A stretch of 14,479 bases of DNA from assembly GCA_028289725.1 (NCBI GenBank), contig JANQOH010000237.1:1-14479 (forward strand), given 5' to 3'. Position numbers and translations under genes: made by a program. Source of the stretch: Alphaproteobacteria bacterium (GTDB lineage: Bacteria > Pseudomonadota > Alphaproteobacteria > UBA7887). The notes beneath the pieces were generated by a model that saw nothing but the letters and a program-made list of their open reading frames with translations, did not search any database and had not been told where the DNA came from. Below, in pieces: positions 1-5,928 of this stretch (the stretch's first letter is position 1; every line of letters starts with the position of its first letter).

Positions 1-672
1 CATCCGAGCAAGTCCGGATACGCCACCGTGTCGCGCATTGAACGCCGCTTTCACCGAAGCCAAGGCGACGGCGCCACGGTCGGCAACCTCAAGCGCGAAG
101 TTTCGCGTTTCCTCAGCCAATTGATCGTCCGGTACGACGCGGTTTACCAACCCGATTTCCAGGGCCTCGCGCGCCTTAATCTTTGGATTGACGTACCACA
201 TCTCCTTGGCCTTTTTCTTTCCGACGAGATCCTCCAGATACCACGTACCGTAGCCCGCATCGAACGATCCCATCATCGGCCCGACCTGACGAAAGATCGC
301 GCTTTCTTTCGCGATCGTTAGGTCACAAACCATTTGCAGCACGTTGCCACCGCCAACCGCGAAGCCGTTAACGCTCGCGATCACCGGTTTTTGCAGCTTG
401 TCGATCGCTTCGTACATTTCGAGCGTCGGCAAAACGCCAGCATAAAGTTTGGTCTCCTCCATGCCCTCTTTGCGGCCACCGATGCAAAAGAACTTATCGC
501 CCGCGCCGGTCAACACGACAGCCCGCGTCCGGGTCTCGCGCCGAATGACCTCGATGCAATCACGCACTTCGTGACACATCGTGGCCGTGAACATATTGCC
601 GTCATCCGGGCGGTTCAGGGTGATCGTGCCCACTGGGCCGTCCTCGGCGTAGAGTATGGTTTCGTAGGTCAC
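1..672 (-). CDS. MenB/BadI-like crotonase (enoyl-CoA hydratase/isomerase family), 3' end outside window
   Basis: This partial gene encodes 224 residues and its C-terminus lies beyond the window edge. The start is GTG at 672, preceded by a GGAGG motif. Crotonase signatures seen: an N-terminal NRPDDGN segment, the first oxyanion-hole region FCIGGR (62-67), the second region GFAVGGGN (103-110), and GSFDAGYG (135-142). The last motif, the KKAKEMWY that follows and the GLVNRVVP end are typical of the branch holding dihydroxynaphthoyl-CoA synthase (MenB) and ketocyclohexanecarboxyl-CoA hydrolase (BadI). That branch does intramolecular Claisen or retro-Claisen chemistry on acyl-CoA thioesters in the cytoplasm. 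MenB and BadI usually have GGDQ after the first oxyanion loop; here it is GGRK, so the substrate may differ. No menaquinone or benzoate genes are visible nearby. Family call is firm; exact reaction unknown. Confidence 0.85.
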   Translation of the reverse strand, partial: MTYETILYAEDGPVGTITLNRPDDGNMFTATMCHEVRDCIEVIRRETRTRAVVLTGAGDKFFCIGGRKEGMEETKLYAGVLPTLEMYEAIDKLQKPVIASVNGFAVGGGNVLQMVCDLTIAKESAIFRQVGPMMGSFDAGYGTWYLEDLVGKKKAKEMWYVNPKIKAREALEIGLVNRVVPDDQLAEETRNFALEVADRGAVALASVKAAFNARHGGVSGLARM

Positions 673-824
673 GGCCCCTCCGATCCAGTAGAAATCGATG
701 ATCAAGCTTGGGTTCTGGCATTGAGTCAGGTCGCACGCAAGGCCATGGCCGGACGAAATTGCGGATATCTGTTATGACAGCCGGTCATGGAGGCGATCCA
801 GGACCACGAGGGGCGAGGCCGAGT

Positions 825-1790
825 ATGACCAGAATTCCCGACGAAGCGGATGCGGCGACCCGGGCGTTGCTCGAATGGGTTGCGGACGCCAAACCGGAGC
901 CGTTGCACGGTATGTCGGCGAACGACGCGCGGGCGACATTCAATGAACGGCGGCTGCGCACCGATTTGGACCCGATCGACATTGCGCGGGTTGAGGACCG
1001 GACCATTGACGGTCCCGCGGGGCCGCTCCCAGTTCGGCTTTACGCGCCAAGAAGCGCGGACAAAGGGACACTGCCCCTCTTCATTTATTATCATGGCGGT
1101 GGGTTTGTGATCGGCGATTTAGACAGTCACGATTCCGTCTGCCGACGATTCGCCCGTGGCGGTGATTGCTTGGTCATGGCAGTCGATTACCGGCTCGCGC
1201 CGGAGCATCCTTATCCCGCCGCGGCCGAGGATGCCGTCGCGGCGCTCGATTGGGCGGTTGCGAACGCGCAAGTGATCGGCGCGGATCCCAAAAGACTCGC
1301 GATCGGAGGCGATAGCGCCGGCGGTAATCTCGCGGCCATCGCGGCTCAGCACGCGCGCGAAAAATCATACGACCAATTGCTGCTACAGGCCTTGATCTAT
1401 CCGCTGGTCGACCCGGTTAATCAAACCGCGTCGCGCGACCGTTTTGCCGACGTGTTTCCGATTGATCGGGACGCGATCGATTGGTTCAACCGCTGCTATT
1501 TCCCGGACGAGGCACGGATTGGCGAGCCTTACGCGGCACCAGGGCTAGTGGACGACCTGAGTAACTTGGCGCCGGCTTTAGTCATCACGGCCGGGCTCGA
1601 CCCGTTGGTCGACGAAGGCGCGCAGTATGCCGACCGCCTGTCGGCGGCGGGCGTGCCGGTCAGCTATCATTGCCATGAGGGCACGATTCACGGATTTATG
1701 GGCATGGGCAAAGTTTTGCCCCACGCCGAACAAACCATCGATCGCGTAACCAGGGCGCTGGACGACGCTTTTGCGTCGAAGGCTGCCTGA
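825..1790 (+). CDS. alpha/beta hydrolase, hormone-sensitive-lipase (HSL) family esterase
   Basis: A 321-residue protein, normal length for bacterial HSL-type (family IV) esterases, which hydrolyse short-chain carboxylic esters. Motifs in order: oxyanion-hole HGGG (90-93), DYRLAPEHPYPAA (121-133), nucleophile elbow GDSAGG (162-167, Ser164), Asp259 in the ITAGLDPLVDEG segment, and His289 in HGFM. The catalytic triad is therefore complete. The frame is open upstream with ATGs at 708 and 774, but homology to the family begins near MTRIPDEA, so ATG 825 is preferred. There is no signal peptide, so it is likely cytoplasmic. It is divergent from the crotonase gene and leads a same-strand run with the dehydroquinase-like (53 bp gap) and aminotransferase genes. 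The natural ester is unknown; the neighbours suggest an aromatic or alicyclic acid, but that is inference. Confidence 0.9.
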   Translation: MTRIPDEADAATRALLEWVADAKPEPLHGMSANDARATFNERRLRTDLDPIDIARVEDRTIDGPAGPLPVRLYAPRSADKGTLPLFIYYHGGGFVIGDLDSHDSVCRRFARGGDCLVMAVDYRLAPEHPYPAAAEDAVAALDWAVANAQVIGADPKRLAIGGDSAGGNLAAIAAQHAREKSYDQLLLQALIYPLVDPVNQTASRDRFADVFPIDRDAIDWFNRCYFPDEARIGEPYAAPGLVDDLSNLAPALVITAGLDPLVDEGAQYADRLSAAGVPVSYHCHEGTIHGFMGMGKVLPHAEQTIDRVTRALDDAFASKAA

Positions 1791-1843
1791 ATAAGCGGAA
1801 GCGACGGGACCAAGCCGCCGAACAAGCGAAGGGACGACCCCGA

Positions 1844-2290
1844 ATGCCGAAAATTCTCCTCATGCAGGGCGCCAACATGGCATGGCTCGGCCGGCGCCAG
1901 CCGGAAATCTACGGCACGACGACCGCGGCGGAGCTTGATGAGATGTTGCGCAAACATGCGCAGCGCCTCGAATGCGATTTGGAAATTTTCTACAGCCACA
2001 TCGAAGGCGAAGCGATCGCGCATTTGTATCAATCTGTGGATAACGGTCTCGATGGTTTGGTCATGAACCCAGCCGGATTTACCCACGCCGGATATGCGCT
2101 CAGAGACGCCATATACGGGTGCACAGGGCTGCCCTATATCGAGGTTCACATCAGCAATCTTGAGGTCCGCGGTTACCGCTCCGTGCTCGCGCCCGCAGCG
2201 ATTGGCTCGATTGCTGGGTTCGGGCTCGATTCCTATCGGCTCGGCCTTGAGGCGATGATGGCGCATCTGACGCGACATCCGCCAGCATAG
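1844..2290 (+). CDS. divergent type II 3-dehydroquinate dehydratase-like protein
   Basis: A 148-residue protein with the length and overall pattern of type II dehydroquinase (AroQ), the dodecameric flavodoxin-like enzyme that dehydrates 3-dehydroquinate to 3-dehydroshikimate. Kept by eye alignment to the M. tuberculosis enzyme: Asn11, Arg18 and catalytic Tyr23 (LGRRQPEIYG), Asn75 and His81 (NPAGFTH), His102 with SN (VHISN, 102-105) and the ending GFGLDSYRLGLEAM. Altered: the opening is QGANMAWLG rather than the usual NGPNLNLLG, and the lid and Arg-rich segment after HISN (REEFRxHS in ordinary AroQ) is replaced by LEVRGYRSV and is about three residues shorter. Binding of the substrate carboxylate may therefore differ. 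The ATG has a GAAGGGA Shine-Dalgarno. It lies between the esterase and the HisC-type aminotransferase. It could be a true AroQ or a paralogue with a related dehydration reaction. Confidence 0.75.
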   Translation: MPKILLMQGANMAWLGRRQPEIYGTTTAAELDEMLRKHAQRLECDLEIFYSHIEGEAIAHLYQSVDNGLDGLVMNPAGFTHAGYALRDAIYGCTGLPYIEVHISNLEVRGYRSVLAPAAIGSIAGFGLDSYRLGLEAMMAHLTRHPPA

Positions 2291-2353
2291 ATGGTATGTG
2301 CGCAGCCCGCTGACCCAGCGGACACTGGAATTTGACTAACTGAGACTCCGACC

Positions 2354-3451
2354 ATGAGCACCCTCAAGGTTTCGCCGGGCATTCTGGATATCGCCCCCTA
2401 TATTCCGGGCCGCTCGACCGCCGAAGGCGGCAAACGGCTGATTAAGCTGTCGTCGAACGAAACGCCGCTCGGCACGAGCCCACTTGCGATCGAAGCCTAC
2501 CGAAGGCTGGCGACCGAGCTGCACCGGTATCCCGATGGCGCGTCGCACGATTTGCGCGACGCCTTGGCGGCACAGCACGGGCTTGATGCCGAAAGAATTG
2601 TGTGCGGCAACGGATCGGACGAAGTGATCAGTTTGCTCGCCGCCGCGTATGCTGGGCCGGGCGATGAGGTGCTGTTCACCGAGCACGCGTTCGCGGTTTA
2701 CAAGATCGCGGCCCAAGCCAATGGCGCCACGCCGGTTGAGGTCCCGGAAGCCGGTCTGACGGCAGACGTGGACGCGTTGCTAAACCGGGCCGGGCCGAAC
2801 ACACGTGTCTGCTTTTTGGCTAACCCCAACAATCCGACCGGCACATATATTCCGACCTCTGAGGTGCAGCGGTTGCGCGACGGTCTTCCGGCGCACACTT
2901 TGCTCGTGTTGGACTCAGCTTACGCGGAGTACCTGCACCGCGACGATTACGCCGACGGCGCCCAGTTGGTCGACCAGCACGACAATGTCGTGATGACCAG
3001 GACCTTCTCGAAGATATTTGGTCTCTCGGCGCTCAGACTCGGTTGGATGTATGCGCCGACCGAGGTTATCGACGTGATCAACCGCATCCGTCTCCCGTTC
3101 AACATCAACGCTCCGGCCCAAGCTGCCGGTGTGGCGGCACTGGGCGATGCCGCATTTCTCGACAGCGCCGTCGCGTTCAATGAAAAATGGATGCCGTGGC
3201 TGGAGCAGCAATTGGCCGACCTGGGCCTTAAGGTCCATCCGTCGAGCGCCAATTTCGTTCTCGTCGAATTCCCGGACCAGCCCGGACAAAGCGCGGAGAA
3301 TGCGTACCAGCATCTCCTGGCGCAAGGGATTATCCCCCGCCGGCTCGACAATTATGGTTTGCCAAGATGCCTGCGTTTCTCGCTCGGGCTGGCGGATGAG
3401 AACGAAGAAGTCATCGCGGCCATCAAGGCGTTTCGAGAACGGGCGGATTAG
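2354..3451 (+). CDS. hisC: HisC-family aminotransferase (histidinol-phosphate/aromatic aminotransferase)
   Basis: A 365-residue fold-type I PLP-dependent aminotransferase at the usual HisC length. Visible: N-terminal LSSNETPLG (32-40) and CGNGSDE (84-90), ANPNNPTG (156-163), Asp187 in LDSAYAEY, the PLP-binding Lys220 in TRTFSKIFGLSALRLGW (215-231) and a C-terminal Arg in LRFSLG. HisC converts imidazole-acetol phosphate and glutamate to histidinol phosphate. Many alphaproteobacterial paralogues of this type instead serve tyrosine and phenylalanine synthesis. No other his gene is nearby, and the upstream gene is a dehydroquinase-like protein, so an aromatic-amino-acid role is at least as likely. 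The ATG at 2354 has only a weak purine-rich leader. It follows the upstream gene by 63 bp and ends 3 bp from the convergent MATE gene. The symbol denotes family, not proven substrate. Confidence 0.85.
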   Translation: MSTLKVSPGILDIAPYIPGRSTAEGGKRLIKLSSNETPLGTSPLAIEAYRRLATELHRYPDGASHDLRDALAAQHGLDAERIVCGNGSDEVISLLAAAYAGPGDEVLFTEHAFAVYKIAAQANGATPVEVPEAGLTADVDALLNRAGPNTRVCFLANPNNPTGTYIPTSEVQRLRDGLPAHTLLVLDSAYAEYLHRDDYADGAQLVDQHDNVVMTRTFSKIFGLSALRLGWMYAPTEVIDVINRIRLPFNINAPAQAAGVAALGDAAFLDSAVAFNEKWMPWLEQQLADLGLKVHPSSANFVLVEFPDQPGQSAENAYQHLLAQGIIPRRLDNYGLPRCLRFSLGLADENEEVIAAIKAFRERAD

Positions 3452-3454
3452 CCG

Positions 3455-4777
3455 CTAAACCTGGATTTCCGCCCACTTTCGACGTTGCCAAAGACTGGTG
3501 AACACGACGGCCTGGGCCAGCCGCCAGCCCACTTGGCACGTCCAAATACCAACCAAGCCAAGGCCGAGGACAGGCCCGACCAAAAACGCAATGGGCAGGA
3601 ACACCACCCATTGAATGATGATTGACGCAATCATCACCGTCCGTGCCGCGCCGGCACCGACCATTGCGTTCATCAGAACCATCCCGAGCGCCTCGATAAT
3701 GATTGTCGCCGAGGTGATGCGGAGCGGCGTACGCGCGAGCGCCAGCGTTTCGGGATCATGCAAAAACACACTCAATATCAGGTCGGGAAACGCCAGCGCG
3801 GGTAGCCCAAGGGTACCCATGACCACCGCCGCCACTTTCGCAACGTCCCAGCCCCAGCGATGCGCGGCGCGCGGATCCCCGGCACCGAGCGATTGCCCGA
3901 CCAGAGACGCCGCCGCCAAGCCGAGGGCCAGACCTGGCAAAATCGCAACCAACACCAGATTGATCAGAACGTTTGCCGCCGCCACTTCTTTGGTGCCGAC
4001 CTGGCCAACGATCCAGAACATGGCGGTGAATCCGGCCGCGAAAAAGAACTGCTGAATTGAGGACGGCACGGCGAGCCTCAACATGGTGACCATGGTTTCG
4101 CGCCGCGGTAGCCTTGTCATGAAACCGTTTGGCCGCGCGCGACGCCACGCAATCCATAGATAAGTGAGCGAACCGACATAGGTCGCCACCATGGTGCCGA
4201 TACCGGCGCCGGCCGTGCCAAGCGCCGGAAAACCGAATTCACCGAAGATCAGCACATAGTTGAGCGGGATATTCACCACGTGCATGACAAGCAGCGTCTG
4301 CAAATAGACGCGCGACTGGCTGATGCCGTTCCAATAGCCGCGAAACGCGAAATTCATGCCAACGCCCGCCATGCCGATCAGGCGCGCTTGCAGATAGGGA
4401 ACACCGGCGGCGATGACCGCGGCATCGCCGTTAAGCAGCGGAAAAAGGTTGGGCGTGAACACAAAAAGCATCGCGGACAATGGAATCGCGACGACAAGCG
4501 CGATCATCAAACCGCCATTCAGAGGCACGGCGGTTTCCGACAGACGGCCCTCGCCTTTGCGGCGCGAGCTCATCGCCTGGACGCCGGCCGATAGTCCCAT
4601 AACGACGGCGACCGACATGAAGCTCGCGAAGCCGCCGACCCCGACGCCGGCCAAAGCCTCCGGGCCAAGGCGGCCGACCATGGCGGTATCGACCAGGTTG
4701 AAGAGCGTTTGCGATGCCATGCCGCCGATAATCGGCAGCGCGAGCGTCAGAATGGTGGTGAGGCGGGCACGGGTCAT
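3455..4777 (-). CDS. MATE-family multidrug/metabolite exporter
   Basis: A 440-residue, strongly hydrophobic protein of the size expected for a 12-helix MATE transporter (NorM/DinF type). These proteins use Na+ or H+ gradients to export cationic drugs or metabolites across the inner membrane. The N-terminus shows the characteristic ALPIIGGMASQTLFNLVDTA start and MVGRLGPEALAGVGVG; further hydrophobic helices follow, with NIPLNYVLIFG and PALGTAGAGIGT in the first half and a second-half repeat starting near LRLAVPSSIQQFFF. The start ATG lies at 4775-4777 with a purine-rich AGCGGGC leader. The gene is convergent with the aminotransferase gene, with 3 bp between stop codons, so their transcripts probably overlap. 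Substrate cannot be told from sequence. It lies in the same orientation as the downstream-reading marR gene but is separated from it by 520 bp holding a possible terminator. Confidence 0.93.
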   Translation of the reverse strand: MTRARLTTILTLALPIIGGMASQTLFNLVDTAMVGRLGPEALAGVGVGGFASFMSVAVVMGLSAGVQAMSSRRKGEGRLSETAVPLNGGLMIALVVAIPLSAMLFVFTPNLFPLLNGDAAVIAAGVPYLQARLIGMAGVGMNFAFRGYWNGISQSRVYLQTLLVMHVVNIPLNYVLIFGEFGFPALGTAGAGIGTMVATYVGSLTYLWIAWRRARPNGFMTRLPRRETMVTMLRLAVPSSIQQFFFAAGFTAMFWIVGQVGTKEVAAANVLINLVLVAILPGLALGLAAASLVGQSLGAGDPRAAHRWGWDVAKVAAVVMGTLGLPALAFPDLILSVFLHDPETLALARTPLRITSATIIIEALGMVLMNAMVGAGAARTVMIASIIIQWVVFLPIAFLVGPVLGLGLVGIWTCQVGWRLAQAVVFTSLWQRRKWAEIQV

Positions 4778-4849
4778 GGATGCCCGCTTGAATAGCGCAC
4801 TTTGCCTAGAAAGGCTTGGTTAATTGAGGGGGCTAGCCGCGGAGCGGCG

Positions 4850-4897
4850 GAAGAAAAACATCGCCCCGCCCTTGGGTTTCATACCAATGGGCGGGGC
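4850..4897 (-). terminator. candidate Rho-independent terminator, minus strand
   Basis: Read on the minus strand, a 9-bp GC-only stem (GCCCCGCCC with GGGCGGGGC) is extended by an inner TTGG/CCAA pairing with one bulged base and an 8-nt loop. It is followed after four bases by TTTTT and a further pyrimidine run. On the plus strand no T-run follows, so the minus direction is preferred. It would end transcripts from the marR side, or from a small RNA in this gap, before the MATE gene. Confidence 0.5.
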
Positions 4898-4942
4898 TTG
4901 TATTGGTCCACGGCAAGTCACGCTCGCCGCAGCCTATCTTTG

Positions 4943-4960
4943 TCCGCCGAGCTCGGCGGA
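4943..4960. repeat. perfect 18-bp palindrome TCCGCCGAGCTCGGCGGA
   Basis: The sequence equals its own reverse complement over all 18 bases. It lies 45 bp from the terminator-like hairpin and 11 bp from a second hairpin. With no unpaired loop it suits a dimeric protein-binding site or a cruciform/short RNA hairpin. Function unknown. Confidence 0.6.
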
Positions 4961-4971
4961 CTCATATTCAT

Positions 4972-4989
4972 TCGGTCGTTTCCGACCGA
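4972..4989. repeat. 7-bp-stem inverted repeat with TTTC loop
   Basis: TCGGTCG (4972-4978) pairs perfectly with CGACCGA (4983-4989) across a 4-base loop; on the minus strand the loop is GAAA, a GNRA tetraloop, which is typical of stable RNA hairpins. This favours a structured minus-strand transcript. It sits directly next to the 18-bp palindrome. Confidence 0.5.
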
Positions 4990-5173
4990 TGCTCACGTTA
5001 AAGGCGTATGTTTCCTCAATATGTCGGGTGGATTCATGCTGCTCACGCACCCTCCTTCCCGTGAAGTTCGGGATCATCCTTCCCAAACGCACCAAACGTC
5101 GTCCGGTTTTCGAGCCCTTTCCCGCTCTTGCTCATACCGATGACATGGCAACTGTGCGCGTGCTACTCAGACC

Positions 5174-5223
5174 TGTCAACCAAGGTGCTTACTTGTTGAA
5201 AGAAGCTCCGTTTGTGGTGTCAA
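5174..5223 (-). promoter_or_regulatory. two consensus -35-like TTGACA boxes on the minus strand
   Basis: GTTGACA occurs twice on the minus strand (hexamers at 5218-5223 and 5174-5179), 44 bp apart. Neither has a clear TATAAT-like box at 16-18 bp; the best 17-bp partners are TTCAAC and CACAGT. They could drive a minus-strand transcript that runs through the hairpins and ends at 4850, but the evidence is only the hexamers and the downstream terminator-like structure. Confidence 0.15.
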
Positions 5224-5297
5224 CGTAATTTGAAGCCGGCAAGATTCACCGAATCATGTTCGACCCAGAGCGTGATCAAATGATCAATCTATGTCGC

Positions 5298-5858
5298 TCA
5301 AGAAGCATCGATTGACGCTATCCGATCGGCTAGCTTTGACAGCAAGCGATCAAGCGATTGCTGTTCACGAAGTGACAATCCATCGAGCAGTCGTGCTTCG
5401 TAGCTGCGCGCCAGCGGTACGATCTCGCGATAAACTTTTCGGCCCTTCGATGTCAATGTCAGGATCGAGCGACGCCGGTCTTGCGCATCGACTTGACTTG
5501 CAACACGACCATGTTCCACCAGCCGCGAAACTGCGCGGCTGACCGTCACTTTGTCCATCAGCGTCCGGTCACAAATGCCACTCGCCGATAGCTTTTGATC
5601 ACGCCCGAGCACCGCCATAACCCGCCACTCTGGGATGGTCAGGCCAAATCGGTCGGCATATTCGCGGGCCAAGGTGTCCGAAAGACGCTTGGCCAGAATC
5701 GAAAACCGATAGGGCAGAAATCGTTCAAGCCGGAGCGGTCCCGATGTGTCTTCGGAGGCGCCGACTGCCCCGCCACGGCTGGCTTTGCCTCCGGATTCGC
5801 GCTTTTCGCCGGTTCGCTCCATTGCTTTCGCCGCGTCCCATCTAGGAATTGGTTTCAT
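5298..5858 (-). CDS. MarR-family transcriptional regulator, probable repressor of homogentisate genes
   Basis: A 186-residue winged-helix protein. The core fits MarR: a dimerisation helix (about 47-70), the LTIPEWRVMAVLGRD segment (73-87), a recognition helix around MDKVTVSRAVSRLVEHG (101-117), and a wing with DAQDRRRSILTLTSKGR (124-140), followed by C-terminal dimerisation helices. The first 45 residues are an extension rich in Gly, Ser, Arg and Glu compared with the usual length of roughly 145-160. Met13 (ATG at 5822) is an alternative start; neither start has a good Shine-Dalgarno. The gene is divergent from hmgA with 70 bp between starts, the usual layout for a local regulator that also controls itself. 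MarR proteins commonly respond to aromatic acids, so homogentisate or a related phenolic acid is a reasonable, unproven ligand. Confidence 0.9.
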   Translation of the reverse strand: MKPIPRWDAAKAMERTGEKRESGGKASRGGAVGASEDTSGPLRLERFLPYRFSILAKRLSDTLAREYADRFGLTIPEWRVMAVLGRDQKLSASGICDRTLMDKVTVSRAVSRLVEHGRVASQVDAQDRRRSILTLTSKGRKVYREIVPLARSYEARLLDGLSLREQQSLDRLLSKLADRIASIDAS

Positions 5859-5868
5859 ATTAAACTAA
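5849..5868. promoter_or_regulatory. candidate MarR operator, 20-bp palindrome
   Basis: TTGGTTTCATATTAAACTAA is an imperfect palindrome of form TTnGTTTnATATnAAACnAA, with 8 of 10 base pairs symmetric and a perfect GTTT-n-ATAT-n-AAAC core at 5852-5865. Size and AT-rich dyad symmetry suit a MarR dimer. It lies in the marR-hmgA divergent gap and covers the start codon of the longest marR frame, so binding would be expected to affect both promoters. Confidence 0.55.
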
Positions 5869-5928
5869 ATTTCGCGCAACCAACATTGCTCCATTTGAGG
5901 CCCTTGGGGCCCGCGAGGATCAACAGCC

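Larger units (their letters stand above)
4934..5135 (-). other. chain of three overlapping micro-ORFs (30, 17 and 20 codons), possibly translated
   Basis: Minus-strand ATG at 5135 opens a 30-codon frame (beginning MSKSGKGLENRTTFG) ending in TGA at 5043-5045. That stop overlaps a GTG start (GTGA, 5043-5046) of a 17-codon frame ending at 4993, and this stop again overlaps a GTG of a 20-codon frame (beginning VSIGRKRPNEYE) ending at 4934. The middle frame has a strong Shine-Dalgarno, AAGGAGG, five bases before its GTG; the first has none. Hydrophilic composition with many Lys, Arg and Glu is compatible with coding but also with chance. The chain could be small peptides, a leader, or one short gene broken by frameshifts. 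No homology was recognised; low confidence. Confidence 0.18.
4778..5297. other. 520-bp gene-free region, AT-richer, with several inverted repeats
   Basis: This is the only stretch over 300 bp without a convincing gene. Base composition is visibly lower in GC than the neighbours. Plus-strand frames stay open (4802-5143 and 4824-5228), but they lack Shine-Dalgarno sites and are rich in Ser, Arg and Pro, as expected of noncoding or shadow frames. It contains a hairpin followed by T5 on the minus strand (4850-4897), a perfect 18-bp palindrome (4943-4960), a 7-bp-stem hairpin (4972-4989), two TTGACA hexamers on the minus strand and a chain of minus-strand micro-ORFs. It could be an intergenic repeat element, a small-RNA locus or a decayed gene. 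No transposase remnants or flanking target duplications were recognised. Confidence 0.6.

Noticed and set aside
741..750. Perfect 10-bp palindrome GGCCATGGCC in the crotonase-esterase gap
   Set aside because: Short and GC-rich; such palindromes are expected by chance at this base composition.
28..777. Plus-strand frames of 97 and 147 codons opposite the crotonase gene
   Set aside because: The minus-strand reading gives clear crotonase motifs throughout; the plus frames are shadows.
708..824. Upstream extension of the esterase from ATG 708 or 774
   Set aside because: The extra 39 residues lack family similarity and fall in the divergent promoter gap; ATG 825 gives the normal length.
4802..5228. 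Two overlapping plus-strand open frames in the MATE-marR gap
   Set aside because: No Shine-Dalgarno, Ser/Arg/Pro-rich composition, hairpins inside them, and no recognisable domain; more likely chance frames.
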